A stretch of 64,000 bases of DNA from Oceanobacillus saliphilus (GCF_023522835.1 NZ_JALCZU010000005.1:1-64000), one strand, 5' to 3'. Positions 38,446 to 48,396 are shown, counted from the first letter of the stretch. Program-made: numbers and translations. Notes: generated by a model from the letters alone, not told the origin.

Positions 38446-39273
38446 ATGCCAGAATTACCGGAAGTCGAAACAATAAAAAATACATTAGAACGATTTATAC
38501 AGAATAAAACAATTCAAAAAGTGGATGTGTTCTGGCCTAATATCATTAAAGAACCAGATGATGTAGAACATTTTAAGGTACTGCTTGAAGGCCAGACCAT
38601 TCGGGAACTTTCTAGAAAAGGAAAATTTTTGTTAATTTATCTCGATGACTTTGTGCTTATTTCCCACTTGAGAATGGAAGGGAAGTACAGTGTACATAAA
38701 GCCGTTGAACCTGTTAAAAAGCATACGCATGTTATCTTTGCATTTACAGATGGGGAAGAGCTTCGATATAACGATGTAAGGAAGTTTGGTACGATGCATG
38801 TGTATGCCAAAGGACAGGAATTCTTTCATAAGCCATTAAACCAGTTGGGGCCAGAACCATTCGATGATAGCTTTACTTTTGAATATTTTTATCAAAGACT
38901 GAAGAAAACCGACCGCTTCATTAAAACAGCTCTATTAGACCAGACAATTGTCACTGGACTTGGAAATATATATGTGGATGAAACGCTATTTAGAGCTGAA
39001 GTTCATCCATTAAAAAGGGCAAGCAAACTAACGAAGAAAGAAGTAAAAGCTATTCAAAAACAGGCAATAGCGACATTGCAGGAAGCTGTAAAGGCTGGAG
39101 GAACTACAATCCGATCCTATGTAAACAGTCAGGGAGATATGGGAATGTTCCAGCAAGAATTATTTGTCTATGGTCAGGATAAAAAGGCTTGTAAAAAATG
39201 TGGAACTGAAATAACGAAAATGAAAGTCGGTGGACGCGGTACACATATATGCCCATCTTGTCAAAAAAGCTGA
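38446..39273 (+). CDS. mutM: Formamidopyrimidine-DNA glycosylase (Fpg)
   Basis: This base-excision enzyme removes 8-oxoguanine and FaPy lesions. The 275 residues begin with the catalytic P2-E3 (MPELPEVE). They include K in LSRKGKFLL (beta-elimination), the helix-two-turn-helix GLGNIYVDETLF, and a C-terminal zinc finger CKKCGTE...CPSC. In B. subtilis ytaF lies between mutM and coaE; here coaE follows directly after 14 bp. Confidence 0.97.
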   Translation: MPELPEVETIKNTLERFIQNKTIQKVDVFWPNIIKEPDDVEHFKVLLEGQTIRELSRKGKFLLIYLDDFVLISHLRMEGKYSVHKAVEPVKKHTHVIFAFTDGEELRYNDVRKFGTMHVYAKGQEFFHKPLNQLGPEPFDDSFTFEYFYQRLKKTDRFIKTALLDQTIVTGLGNIYVDETLFRAEVHPLKRASKLTKKEVKAIQKQAIATLQEAVKAGGTTIRSYVNSQGDMGMFQQELFVYGQDKKACKKCGTEITKMKVGGRGTHICPSCQKS

Positions 39274-39287
39274 AGAGGTGAATTACA

Positions 39288-39887
39288 ATGTCGTTGAGTA
39301 TAGGATTAACTGGAAGCATAGGAAGTGGAAAGAGCACCGTATCACTGATGTTTGATGACTTTAATATTCCAGTAGTGGATGCTGACAAAATTGCTAGGGA
39401 AGTTGTTGAACCCGGGGAGAACGCCTATGAACAAGTCGTTGAAACTTTTGGAAAGTCTATTTTGAGAAAAGATGGAACATTGGACAGGCCGGCCCTTGGA
39501 GCTATCATATTTGCAGATGAGTCGAAAAGAAAACTTATAAACAGTATTGTGCATCCGGCAATCCGTAAAAAAATGCTTTATCTGAGAGATAAGCATTTAA
39601 AATCAGGAGCTAAATGTGTCGTTTTGGATATTCCATTATTATTTGAGAGTGGACTGACGGACTATGTGGACAGAACGATCGTTGTATATGTAGATGAAGC
39701 TGTCCAGCTCAATAGATTGATGTCACGGGATAATTATACAGAGGACGAGGCAACCCAACGTATACAATCACAGATGAGCATGAAGGAAAAGGTGAAACTC
39801 GCTGATGCTGTAATAGACAATAACGGTACAAAAGCAGACAGCTATGAACAGGTTGAAAAACTGTTGAAAGATTGGAAGCTATTATAA
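39288..39887 (+). CDS. coaE: Dephospho-CoA kinase
   Basis: This enzyme phosphorylates dephospho-CoA in the last step of coenzyme A synthesis. The 199 residues have a P-loop GSIGSGKS (9-16), D in VVDADKIAREVV, the lid region RLMSRDNYTEDEA and RIQSQM. It is the last gene of the polA-mutM-coaE operon, with GAAGAGGTGA as ribosome-binding site. Confidence 0.96.
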   Translation: MSLSIGLTGSIGSGKSTVSLMFDDFNIPVVDADKIAREVVEPGENAYEQVVETFGKSILRKDGTLDRPALGAIIFADESKRKLINSIVHPAIRKKMLYLRDKHLKSGAKCVVLDIPLLFESGLTDYVDRTIVVYVDEAVQLNRLMSRDNYTEDEATQRIQSQMSMKEKVKLADAVIDNNGTKADSYEQVEKLLKDWKLL

Positions 39888-39892
39888 TCGAT

Positions 39893-39930
39893 TAAAATCC
39901 AGGATAATCATAATCATCCTGGATTTTTTG
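39893..39930 (+). terminator. Terminator of the polA operon
   Basis: AAATCCAGGAT pairs with ATCCTGGATTT, followed by TTT. Confidence 0.85.
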
Positions 39931-39941
39931 GTACGCAGGAA

Positions 39942-40012
39942 AGTATAAACGTACCAACCTGTACAATGCAACAAAAGCTGTTACCGTAAGGCTTGGTGAC
40001 AACCAATTAGTC
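39942..40012 (+). repeat. Dispersed repeat B, copy 3
   Basis: GCTGTTACCGTAAGGCTTGG continuing to TGACAACCAA matches copies 1 and 2. Here the left arm is TGTTACC, which still pairs with GGTGACA through a G-U pair. It lies upstream of gapB. Confidence 0.65.
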
Positions 40013-40056
40013 CAATTAGAATAAAAATGATTTTAATTAATAAAAATATATAAATT

Positions 40057-40099
40057 TGTGATATTTATAAAACACTTTCACTGTGTAATGTGTTATACT
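40057..40099 (+). promoter_or_regulatory. gapB promoter with CcpN-type operators
   Basis: TGTGTTATACT (40089-40099) fits the CcpN consensus TRTGHYATAYW exactly and covers the extended -10 (TATACT, 40094-40099). TGTGATATTTA (40057-40067) fits with one mismatch. CcpN represses gapB and pckA in the presence of glucose in B. subtilis. The -35 is weak. Confidence 0.65.
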
Positions 40100-40152
40100 A
40101 ATTGATATAAATTGATTAAAAGTATAGCATATATGGGAGGAATAAGTTTCTT

Positions 40153-41184
40153 ATGAATAAAACTCGTGTGGCGATTACTGGATTTGGGAGAATTGGACGA
40201 ATGGTGTTTCGTCAGGCAATTAAAGACAATGAACTAGAAGTTGTAGCAATCAATGCCAGCTACCCTCCTGAGACTCTTGCACATCTAATTAAATATGATA
40301 GTGTTCATGGGATATTTGACGGAGAAGTGAAAGCGCTTCAGGATGGTATAGAGGTTGATAATAAAAAAGTCAAACTTGTTAATTCACGAGAACCCCAGAA
40401 ACTTCCCTGGGCAGCATTGGATATTGATATCGTCATTGAAGCGACCGGGAAATTCAAAACGAAGGAAAGTGCCGGATTACATCTGGATGCTGGCGCAAAA
40501 AAAGTAGTTATTACAGCACCTGGAAAGCAAGTTGATAAAACAATTGTTATGGGTGTGAACGAAACGGCTTATATTGCAGCGGAGGATGATGTCATTTCGA
40601 ATGCCTCCTGCACCACGAACTGTCTTGCACCAATAGCAAAAGTTCTAGATGACAAATTTTCCATCATAAATGGTTTAATGACTACGGTTCACGCATTCAC
40701 CAATGACCAGAAAAACCTGGACAATCCACATAAGGATCTCAGACGCGCACGTGGATGTACACAGTCTATCATTCCTACAACAACAGGGGCAGCGAAAGCT
40801 TTAAGTGAGGTATTGCCACATTTAAAAGGAAAACTTCACGGGATGTCATTACGGGTACCTACTCCAAATGTATCGCTTGTGGATCTAGTCGTTGATGTGG
40901 AGAGTTCTGTAACGGTTGAAGAAGTCAACCAGGCTTTTAAAGAAGCTGCTGAAAATGAGCTTAAAGGAATTATAGATTACTCGGAAGAACCATTAGTTTC
41001 CATTGATTATACAACATCTGACTTTTCAGCTATTGTAGATGGTTTATCTACCATCGTCATGGAAGAAAATAAAATCAAAGTGATTGCCTGGTATGATAAT
41101 GAATGGGGTTATTCCAAACGTGTACTAGATTTGACTAAGCATGTTGGAAGCTACCTGTTTCAGCAGGAAGTGAAAATTTCATAA
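40153..41184 (+). CDS. gapB: Gluconeogenic glyceraldehyde-3-phosphate dehydrogenase GapB
   Basis: This is the second GAPDH of Bacillus, working in gluconeogenesis, usually with NADP. The 343 residues show GFGRIGRMVFR and catalytic C153 in SNASCTTNCLAP. In place of the NAD-selecting NDLTD sequence of glycolytic enzymes there is NASYPPETLAHLIKYDSVHG. This indicates NADP use and identifies GapB rather than GapA. Position after coaE matches B. subtilis. It appears monocistronic with CcpN-type operators. Confidence 0.95.
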   Translation: MNKTRVAITGFGRIGRMVFRQAIKDNELEVVAINASYPPETLAHLIKYDSVHGIFDGEVKALQDGIEVDNKKVKLVNSREPQKLPWAALDIDIVIEATGKFKTKESAGLHLDAGAKKVVITAPGKQVDKTIVMGVNETAYIAAEDDVISNASCTTNCLAPIAKVLDDKFSIINGLMTTVHAFTNDQKNLDNPHKDLRRARGCTQSIIPTTTGAAKALSEVLPHLKGKLHGMSLRVPTPNVSLVDLVVDVESSVTVEEVNQAFKEAAENELKGIIDYSEEPLVSIDYTTSDFSAIVDGLSTIVMEENKIKVIAWYDNEWGYSKRVLDLTKHVGSYLFQQEVKIS

Positions 41185-41201
41185 TGCTAGATTTTATAAG
41201 T

Positions 41202-41240
41202 ACACCTGTTTCGATTAATAAATCGAAGCAGGTGTTTTTG
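41202..41240 (+). terminator. Terminator of gapB
   Basis: ACACCTGTTTCGATT pairs exactly with AATCGAAGCAGGTGT, then TTTT. Confidence 0.9.
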
Positions 41241-41354
41241 ATTTCCAATTCGCAGACCGTATTCAAGAAGCTTTGGCTGTGCTTACTCGAATCTAAAAAA
41301 TAAATAGTTTTTTTCGTGAAAGATGTAGACAGTGACTAACTACGATTTGCGATG

Positions 41355-41459
41355 GCGGCTGGTGAGCCAACTTGCGCTAGAGCGATCCCGGACTGCGCCA
41401 AGAGCACTTATCTCCAAGAATAAACGTAAGTTACGTCGCATTTTATATTAACTCCCCTG
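41355..41459 (-). repeat. Dispersed repeat A, internally deleted copy
   Basis: Bases 41355-41384 match 62465-62495 and bases 41384-41456 match 62735-62807 almost base for base. The copy is therefore the 62-kb element with about 240 bp removed from its middle. The remaining 41461-41690 is AT-rich and shows only a possible -10 (TAAAAT near 41648). Confidence 0.8.
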
Positions 41460-41702
41460 ATTATAAATTAATTTAAGATGACAGTAAGCGTGTAATTACA
41501 GAATCATAGAAGCTGCAATTCATACGAAAACTTATCTGTCACAAAAGATTTGGAGATTCCGTTTGCAAGCTGATGTTACAAGGCCTTACCCTCTATCTTT
41601 CTAATTGATTTTAGGAACACCAACTAGAGGATTTCCTCGAAACGTGGTAAAATAGAAACTACTATATTGGTATGGAAAATAATACTTGCTGGGGTGCGAA
41701 AT

Positions 41703-42095
41703 ATGTCGTTTGGGGATACGTTGAAAAAATATTTCAACAATCATGCAGAAACCGGGGAAAAGCATTGGGACAGCTCTCTGAAAACACATTATTATAAATG
41801 CAGTAAAGAGAAAGCATTGGCGATGCTAGAAAATTACTTCTCCAACAGTGCGGAATTTGCTATAAACTCTATGTCAGCTGAACATGGTGAAATTAGCGCG
41901 ATCAGTAAAAAAGGTAAAAAAACATTTGTAGTTGCGACAGTTATTATGGTCCGACCTTTTCATACAGCCGTAGATTTCTCTGTAACTACTGAATCAATAT
42001 TGCCTTTTGATTTCGGATATAGTGCGAAGTTGATTAACCGAATATATTCACAGGTAAATAAGGAATTACCACTTATAAAAGATAATCATATGTAA
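41703..42095 (+). CDS. Conserved cytosolic protein of unknown function
   Basis: The 130-residue product starts at ATG 41703, seven bases after GGGGTG; an upstream in-frame ATG at 41667 has no such site. It has no signal peptide or membrane helix. Visible features are KYFNNHAETGEKHWDSSL, a helix with LAMLENYF, a strand-rich centre and INRIYSQVNKELP at the end. I do not recognise a characterised family. It occupies the gapB-nrdR interval where B. subtilis has speD, but has no S-adenosylmethionine decarboxylase motif. nrdR follows after 30 bp, so cotranscription is likely. Confidence 0.8.
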   Translation: MSFGDTLKKYFNNHAETGEKHWDSSLKTHYYKCSKEKALAMLENYFSNSAEFAINSMSAEHGEISAISKKGKKTFVVATVIMVRPFHTAVDFSVTTESILPFDFGYSAKLINRIYSQVNKELPLIKDNHM

Positions 42096-42125
42096 ATAAG
42101 AAAGCTGGAATGGGGTTGATCAAAC

Positions 42126-42593
42126 ATGCGGTGTTCCAATTGTCATAATAAAAATACAAAGGTTACTGATTCCCGTCCAATCGAAGAGGGACAATCCATA
42201 AGGAGACGCAGAGAATGTGAAAAGTGCGGATTTCGTTTCACCACTTTCGAACGGGTGGAGGAAGTCCCATTAATCGTAGTAAAAAAAGATGGTGTAAGGC
42301 AGGAATTTTCCAGAGACAAGCTGAAAAGGGGTTTAATCAGGGCGTGTGAAAAAAGACCGGTAGCGCTCCAAACAATCGAATCCCTTGCCCTTGATGTGGA
42401 AAAGGAATTACGCAATCAAGGTTCATCAGAAGTTTCAAGCAATGATATCGGTGAATTAGTTATGGAAAGATTATCAAAGGTTGATGAAGTGTCATATGTC
42501 CGATTTGCTTCTGTATACCGTCAGTTTAAAGACATTACCGTATTCCTTGATGAACTTAAGGACATTATTAATACGGATAAAAACAATAAATAA
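42126..42593 (+). CDS. nrdR: Transcriptional repressor NrdR
   Basis: This ATP/dATP-sensing repressor of ribonucleotide reductase genes has 155 residues. The zinc ribbon uses C3, C6, C31 and C34, and is followed by an ATP-cone domain (about 46-138, beginning [16 protein letters not shown]). It stands upstream of dnaB-dnaI as in B. subtilis, linking dNTP supply with replication initiation. Confidence 0.96.
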   Translation: MRCSNCHNKNTKVTDSRPIEEGQSIRRRRECEKCGFRFTTFERVEEVPLIVVKKDGVRQEFSRDKLKRGLIRACEKRPVALQTIESLALDVEKELRNQGSSEVSSNDIGELVMERLSKVDEVSYVRFASVYRQFKDITVFLDELKDIINTDKNNK

Positions 42594-42623
42594 TCTTTAA
42601 TCGTATAAAAGGGTGTGATAATT

Positions 42624-43955
42624 ATGAAGTATATAGGACAAATTTTGCCGGTGGACGGTTATATAATCATGCAAAAAGAATCTTTGCCGGCAGATTATGC
42701 CAAGTCACTTACACATCTCTATCAGCCACTGCTAGGAATACAGGCTGTCTCTCTTTACCAGACCCTTTTGCACGATATGGAACTTCAGCAGGATTTGTCA
42801 CCCCAGACGCATCATACGTTGATGAACTACTTAAATCTTCCGTTAGATGAAATCTATCAATCGAGACGGAAACTGGAAGGTATCGGGCTGCTGAAAACCT
42901 TTAAACAGAGCAGGGAGTCCAGCGATCTGTATACATATGAATTGCAGAGCCCGTTTGCTCCTGATAGGTTCTTTGAAGATGCAATGCTTTCCCAGCTTTT
43001 ATTGCATCACATTGGTGATCATAAATTTAATTTGCTCAAAAAACATTTTGGAAGAACAGCTGTTACAAGCCAGGCTCAAAATATAACAGCCTCTTTTAAT
43101 GATGTTTTTCAAACCTTTACACCTTCCGCTGAAGCATTGGGAAGTGTTCCGAAACAAGAATCTTCCACTGAAGAAATTCAAATGGATTTCACATGGATGG
43201 AACAAATGTTGCAACAGCGGATGATACCTGTAGGGAGAGTATTGACTACTAGCAATCGAAGGCTGATTCATCAGATGATGGTGCTTTATGAACTGGAAAC
43301 ACATGAAATTGATAAGTCAGTTTTATGGGCATTAACAGATGAAAATCGATTGGATACAGAGGAATTTAAAGTAGCGTGCCATGATCTTTTTAAGGCGAAA
43401 AATAATAACAAACGAGTCAGACTTACAGAGACTCAGCCTGTTAAAAAGGAAACAACAGAGGTCCCGGCTACGAAAGAGGATATGCTTATACAGGAATTGG
43501 AAACAATATCACCAAAGCAGCTTCTTGAAGATCTATCAAGGGGTAACCATGCATCAGAGCAGGATATGAAAGCAATCCGTGAAGTAATGACAACCCAAGG
43601 GTTACCTTCGCCTGTCATGAATGTTCTCATTCACTATGTACTATTGCAGACAAACATGAAGCTGTCGAAGGCATATTTGGAAAAGATTGCAAGTCATTGG
43701 TCAAGGGCCAATATCAAAACGGCGAAAGAAGCCATGGTTTTTGCAAAGAAAGAGCAAGAACGTTTCCAAAAAGATATGAAACGAAAGTCTGCTTTCAATC
43801 CTAAAAAACAAGCTTCCAAGGAAGTTGTTCCGGATTGGTTCAAAGATAGAAAGCATAAGCAGTCGAAACAACCGGCCGTTGCAACAAACATGAATATATC
43901 AAAGGAACAGGAAAAGATTGCTGCTCGACTTAAACAATATTCTAACGGCAACTAA
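42624..43955 (+). CDS. dnaB: Replication initiation and membrane attachment protein DnaB
   Basis: This Gram-positive helicase-loading protein acts with DnaD and DnaI at oriC and restart sites. The 443 residues contain an N-terminal winged-helix-type domain and C-terminal DDBH domains with a YxxxI-like helix near SKAYLEKIASHWSRANIKTAKEA. I chose ATG 42624, ten bases after AAAGGG; GTG 42615 is in frame but overlaps the site. It is not related to the E. coli DnaB helicase. dnaI follows closely. Confidence 0.92.
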   Translation: MKYIGQILPVDGYIIMQKESLPADYAKSLTHLYQPLLGIQAVSLYQTLLHDMELQQDLSPQTHHTLMNYLNLPLDEIYQSRRKLEGIGLLKTFKQSRESSDLYTYELQSPFAPDRFFEDAMLSQLLLHHIGDHKFNLLKKHFGRTAVTSQAQNITASFNDVFQTFTPSAEALGSVPKQESSTEEIQMDFTWMEQMLQQRMIPVGRVLTTSNRRLIHQMMVLYELETHEIDKSVLWALTDENRLDTEEFKVACHDLFKAKNNNKRVRLTETQPVKKETTEVPATKEDMLIQELETISPKQLLEDLSRGNHASEQDMKAIREVMTTQGLPSPVMNVLIHYVLLQTNMKLSKAYLEKIASHWSRANIKTAKEAMVFAKKEQERFQKDMKRKSAFNPKKQASKEVVPDWFKDRKHKQSKQPAVATNMNISKEQEKIAARLKQYSNGN

Positions 43956-43982
43956 ACTAGTCATGTGTAAGGGATGATTAAA

Positions 43983-44909
43983 TTGAAACCTATACAGTCT
44001 GCATTGAAATCATGGATGCAAACAAATGAAAATTTTAAAGAAAACTATATTAAAATAAAGCAGGATGTTTTAGATGATCCCGAAATTAAAGAGTTTCTTT
44101 CGCTGCATCCCCAACTCAGCCAACAGGAAATAAGTAAAAATCTAATTAAGCTTTATGAATACAAAACGCAATCAAAACAGTGTAACCAGTGTTCATCCCT
44201 TAGTTCCTGCAAAAATATGCTCCCTGGATATTCACCGGTTCTTCATGTGGAAAACAACGAAATCAGGCTTTCCTATGAAAAATGTCACAGCAGAATCATG
44301 TATGAGAAGGAGCAGGAGCAGCAAAAACTGATTCAGAGTCTGTACATGCCCAAGGAAATACTCCAAGCAAGCATGGCAGATATTACGAATGATGAGACGA
44401 GAATCCTGGCGATTGCAGAGATTCTTGACTTTCTTGATCAGGCCAAAACAGCGCTTCCGAGAAAAGGACTTTATTTTTACGGTCAGTTTGGTGTCGGTAA
44501 AACATATTTACTTGGGGCATTGGCCAATGAACTGAAAAAATTCAATATATCTTCTACATTGATTTATATGCCGGAATTTGTTCGTGAAATTAAATCATCT
44601 TTCAAGGATGATTCCTTCAATGACAAAATTGATTATTTCAAGAAAGCCGATGTACTGATGCTTGATGATATTGGTGCAGAGCTTCAATCTGCATGGTTCC
44701 GTGATGAGATTTTAGGTTCCGTATTACAATACAGAATGATGGAACGTCTGCCCGTTTTCTTTACATCCAATTATGATTTGGATCAATTGGAAACGCAGCT
44801 TGCCACGACAAAGAGTGGAGTGGAAACAGTAAAAGCTGGAAGGATTATCGAGCGGATCAGACAAGTGAGCAAAGAAGTTAAAATGGAAGGACATAACCGG
44901 AGATTATGA
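43983..44909 (+). CDS. dnaI: Helicase loader DnaI
   Basis: This AAA+ ATPase loads the DnaC replicative helicase. From TTG 43983 the product is 308 residues and begins MKPIQSAL, aligned with MEPIGRSL of B. subtilis. The ATG at 43974 directly abuts AAGGG and is rejected. The N-terminal zinc-binding domain has C67, C70 and C101; the histidine expected near 84 is serine, and C76 may replace it. Walker A is GQFGVGKT (167-174), Walker B VLMLDDIGAE, sensor I TSNYD, and the arginine finger region ERIRQVS. Confidence 0.93.
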   Translation: MKPIQSALKSWMQTNENFKENYIKIKQDVLDDPEIKEFLSLHPQLSQQEISKNLIKLYEYKTQSKQCNQCSSLSSCKNMLPGYSPVLHVENNEIRLSYEKCHSRIMYEKEQEQQKLIQSLYMPKEILQASMADITNDETRILAIAEILDFLDQAKTALPRKGLYFYGQFGVGKTYLLGALANELKKFNISSTLIYMPEFVREIKSSFKDDSFNDKIDYFKKADVLMLDDIGAELQSAWFRDEILGSVLQYRMMERLPVFFTSNYDLDQLETQLATTKSGVETVKAGRIIERIRQVSKEVKMEGHNRRL

Positions 44910-44930
44910 AAGTCTAATAAAGCCAATTAC

Positions 44931-44960
44931 AGTCTGAGGATAATCCCTCAGGCTTTTTTT
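44931..44960 (+). terminator. Terminator of nrdR-dnaB-dnaI
   Basis: AGTCTGAGG/CCTCAGGCT followed by TTTTTTT. Confidence 0.9.
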
Positions 44961-45144
44961 ATGGTTCCACTTCATTTGTTAGAATCACCCGTCATATGGA
45001 GAGATCACATAGGCGTAGCTCTTTTCAAAAGTACCAACGCAAAACTATTTTGGAAAATAGCTGATAGATTAAGAAGATTAATCATTTTTTCATCAGTTTG
45101 TCCATATAATGTAACAGTTTGGTCGTGGATGAGGGTGATAATTA

Positions 45145-45996
45145 TTGGTGGAGGTATTTTTTGAATCTGACAAAGAAGTGATTAGTTTCTGTGAGTTTTT
45201 ATTTCGCAAGCATAAGCAAGTTGAATTGAATTGGAAGACGGATGAAAGATGGGGCAATCATCTCAAGTTTATAGATCAGCTGCCGAAAAATGAACTTGTG
45301 GATATAATTGCCGGCACGATGGCAAATGTATTTATGACACACCGTTTAGGAACGATGATCAAACGTATTATTAAAGACTATTATTATTACACCGAACATG
45401 AAGAAATCGAACGAATACATGACTTAACGCATTGGATCATTACCGGTGAAGATGATGAGAGCAAACGGTTACGAGAACACAAAAACGAGGTCATATTTCT
45501 GAAATCATTATTTATTGCCAATTTGAAAGAGAGCTTTGAATTTCATTTTGATTCCATCGTTAATTTTCGTTTGAAACCATTTAAGGACCAACTGATCACA
45601 TATGTTGGTCTGGCGATTGATGAGTTTAAAAGGGAAGAAGATCATCAGGCATTCGTGGATATGCTTCGTGCATATGTCCTGAAGAAGCAGCCAGGTGTAC
45701 CGGTTATCCATATCTTGCAGGGGAATTCGTTTGCATTTTTTAAACAGGATGGAAAACGCATGTCGAATATTGAACTAAGAGTATTAATGAAGAAGGAACC
45801 ATTATATATCGTTGGCCTCCATGATAATGAGTTTAATCTTGCACCACTTATAGCGATGGCACCTGAAAAATTGAAAATTTATGGGGATGACCCTTCAGAG
45901 CCAAAGACATTAACAGTTATAAATGTTTTTCAGGAAAAAGTCGATTTTGAGCCAATCAGCAATTTTCCTTTTTCTTATTATTTAAAGAATGATTAA
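45145..45996 (+). CDS. ytxC: Sporulation-associated protein YtxC
   Basis: The 283-residue soluble protein of the YtxC-like family is found only in spore-forming Firmicutes; its function is unknown. Features include the helical N-terminus and a conserved FRLKPFKDQLITYVGLAIDEF. The start is TTG 45145, nine bases after GAGGG, or the adjacent GTG 45148. It lies between dnaI and thrS as in B. subtilis. Confidence 0.88.
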   Translation: MVEVFFESDKEVISFCEFLFRKHKQVELNWKTDERWGNHLKFIDQLPKNELVDIIAGTMANVFMTHRLGTMIKRIIKDYYYYTEHEEIERIHDLTHWIITGEDDESKRLREHKNEVIFLKSLFIANLKESFEFHFDSIVNFRLKPFKDQLITYVGLAIDEFKREEDHQAFVDMLRAYVLKKQPGVPVIHILQGNSFAFFKQDGKRMSNIELRVLMKKEPLYIVGLHDNEFNLAPLIAMAPEKLKIYGDDPSEPKTLTVINVFQEKVDFEPISNFPFSYYLKND

Positions 45997-46004
45997 AAAT
46001 GGAC

Positions 46005-46033
46005 TTGATTTTACTTTCATGTAGGTCTATAAT
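46005..46033 (+). promoter_or_regulatory. Sigma-A promoter of thrS
   Basis: TTGATT (46005-46010), a 17-base spacer and TATAAT (46028-46033), placed just before the T-box leader. Confidence 0.75.
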
Positions 46034-46084
46034 ACTCATTAAATACTTATTAAAAACGTCAATCGACATTCTTTTAAATTAAAA

Positions 46085-46337
46085 AGTGATGATAAGGACA
46101 AGATTATTTATTTAAAAGCATAAATTAGAGAAGGAAGTCAGTGGCTGAAAGCTTCCTGTATGCATATAAATAATTACCACCTTTGAACTCTGCCGATGAA
46201 CTAACAGTAGTTGGCAGCGTACCGTCTGCGTTAAAGATTAATGGAGCCGTAAGATGATTTACGGGAATTAGGGTGGAACCACGATGTATAAAACGCCGTC
46301 CCTTTGCAGTAAGTGCAGAGGGATGGCGTTTTTTTAA
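46085..46337 (+). ncRNA. T-box leader of thrS
   Basis: This leader senses uncharged tRNA-Thr and controls transcription termination. The T-box sequence GGGTGGAACCACG lies at 46271-46283, and the terminator AACGCCGTCCCT/AGGGATGGCGTT with T-run is at 46291-46336. In stem I the likely specifier codon is ACC (46176-46178, Thr) in AATTACCACC. The TGGA bulge predicts a U discriminator base. Confidence 0.92.
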
Positions 46338-46393
46338 TTTGTAAGTGAAACTTAGGTGGATGCTAAGTTTTCTAATGAAAAGGAGAGATTGAA

Positions 46394-48340
46394 ATGGCAG
46401 AAGAAATTATAATTGTATTCCCAGACGGAGCCGAGAAAGGATTTCCTGTAGGGACAACAGGAGAAGATATCGCAGCATCTATTTCTCCTGGCTTGAAAAA
46501 ACAAGCATTGGCAATTAAGCTTGATGGACAGCTTGTTGACCTGAGACGTGAACTGAATCATGGCGGCAAAATTGAAATTATTACGTACAAAAGCGAAGAA
46601 GGCGTTGAAGTGGTACGTCATTCAACTGCCCATTTACTTGCACAGGCAATCAAACGTCTGTATAAAGACGTTAAATTTGGCGTCGGTCCTGTCATCGAGG
46701 AAGGATTCTATTATGATATTGATATGGAAGCATCATTGACTCCTGAAGACCTTCCAAAGATTGAAAAGGAAATGAAACGAATTGTGGATGAAAACTTGGA
46801 AATCAGAAGGGTTGAAGTATTTCGTAATGAAGCAAAAGCGAAATTCCAGGAGATAGGGGATGACCTCAAACTGGAATTGATTGATGCGATTCCAGAGGAT
46901 GAACAGGTAACAATCTATGAACAGGGAGAATTTTTTGATCTTTGCCGAGGAATTCATGTGCCATCTACAAGTAAAATAAAGGCATTTAAACTTTTAACCA
47001 TTTCTGGTGCTTACTGGCGTGGGGACAGCAAGAATAAACAATTGCAGCGTATTTACGGCACTGCTTTTGAAAAGCAGGCACAGCTGGACGAACATCTCCG
47101 TATCCTCGAGGAGCGTAAAGAGCGTGACCACCGTAAATTGGGTAAAGAACTGGACTTATTTACGGTTTCCCAGAAGGTAGGTCAGGGCCTTCCGTTATGG
47201 CTTCCAAAAGGGGCGACAATCCGTCGTAATATTGAACGTTATATCGTTGATCTCGAAGAACGTCTTGGATACAGCCATGTTTATACACCAGTACTTGGAA
47301 ATGTTGAATTATACAAAACGAGCGGACATTGGGATCATTATAAAGACGATATGTTCCCAACAATGGAAATGGATAATGAAGACTTGGTTCTTCGTCCGAT
47401 GAACTGTCCACATCACATGATGGTGTTTAAAAACCAGCTATGGAGCTACCGGAACCTTCCAGTACGTATCGCTGAGCTCGGAACAATGCATCGCCATGAA
47501 ATGAGTGGTGCACTAGCCGGATTACAGCGCGTACGTGCCATGACATTAAATGATGCTCATATCTTTGCCCGCCCAGATCAAATGAAGGAAGAATTTATTC
47601 GGGTAGTGGAACTTGTGCAAAAAGTGTATAAAGACTTTGGCATTGACGATTATTATTTCCGTCTATCCTATCGTGATCCAGAAGATAAAGAGAAGTATGT
47701 GGATAATGACGCCATGTGGGAAAAAGCACAGACGATGCTGAAGGAAACAATGGATGATATGAATCTAGAATATGTGGAAGCAATCGGTGAAGCAGCATTT
47801 TATGGTCCAAAACTGGATGTACAGGTGAAAACAGCATTAGGCAAAGATGAAACGTTATCAACGGTTCAACTTGACTTCCATTTGCCAGAACGATTTGATT
47901 TGACATATATCGGTGAGGATGGAAAAGAACATCGTCCGGTTGTTATCCACCGTGGGGTCGTTTCAACGATGGAACGCTTTGTCGCATTCCTAATTGAGGA
48001 GTATAAAGGGGCGTTCCCAACATGGCTTGCACCAGTTCAAGTAAAAGTCATTCCAGTTTCACCTCAGGTTCATCTTGACTATGCCAAGAAAGTGGAAGAA
48101 AAACTGCGCTTCGAGGGTGTTCGCGTCGAACTCGATGAACGGGACGAGAAAATCGGTTACAAGATTCGTGAAGCACAGACACAGAAGATTCCATTTGCAC
48201 TCGTACTTGGTGATAAGGAAATTGAAGAGGGTGCAGTTAATTACCGTCGTTACGGAGAGCAGAAAACAGAGACGCTTTCATTTGACGAATTCTTAGCCTT
48301 GATCAAGGAAGAGATTGCAGAGAAAAAGCTAAAAATATAA
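46394..48340 (+). CDS. thrS: Threonyl-tRNA synthetase
   Basis: This enzyme charges tRNA-Thr and edits mischarged serine. The 648 residues hold a TGS domain (about 1-64), an editing domain with HSTAHLLAQ and CRGIHVPST, the class II catalytic core with [11 protein letters not shown] and motif 3 [11 protein letters not shown], and an anticodon-binding domain (about 540-640). AAAGGAGAG precedes the start. The T-box leader upstream gives threonine-dependent control. Confidence 0.97.
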   Translation: MAEEIIIVFPDGAEKGFPVGTTGEDIAASISPGLKKQALAIKLDGQLVDLRRELNHGGKIEIITYKSEEGVEVVRHSTAHLLAQAIKRLYKDVKFGVGPVIEEGFYYDIDMEASLTPEDLPKIEKEMKRIVDENLEIRRVEVFRNEAKAKFQEIGDDLKLELIDAIPEDEQVTIYEQGEFFDLCRGIHVPSTSKIKAFKLLTISGAYWRGDSKNKQLQRIYGTAFEKQAQLDEHLRILEERKERDHRKLGKELDLFTVSQKVGQGLPLWLPKGATIRRNIERYIVDLEERLGYSHVYTPVLGNVELYKTSGHWDHYKDDMFPTMEMDNEDLVLRPMNCPHHMMVFKNQLWSYRNLPVRIAELGTMHRHEMSGALAGLQRVRAMTLNDAHIFARPDQMKEEFIRVVELVQKVYKDFGIDDYYFRLSYRDPEDKEKYVDNDAMWEKAQTMLKETMDDMNLEYVEAIGEAAFYGPKLDVQVKTALGKDETLSTVQLDFHLPERFDLTYIGEDGKEHRPVVIHRGVVSTMERFVAFLIEEYKGAFPTWLAPVQVKVIPVSPQVHLDYAKKVEEKLRFEGVRVELDERDEKIGYKIREAQTQKIPFALVLGDKEIEEGAVNYRRYGEQKTETLSFDEFLALIKEEIAEKKLKI

Positions 48341-48349
48341 GTTTATCCT

Positions 48350-48385
48350 AGAGACTTTCAACTTTTGTTGAAAGTCTTTTTTTTA
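48350..48385 (+). terminator. Terminator of thrS
   Basis: AGACTTTCAAC/GTTGAAAGTCT followed by a run of T. Confidence 0.9.
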
Positions 48386-48396
48386 TTTAAAGAAAG

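Noticed and set aside
41346-41459. A remnant of an IS transposase
   Set aside because: No frame encodes transposase-like residues; only non-coding end sequences are shared with the other copy.
44961-45164. 67-codon open frame before ytxC
   Set aside because: It starts at the dnaI terminator and overlaps the ytxC ribosome-binding site and start, without its own site.
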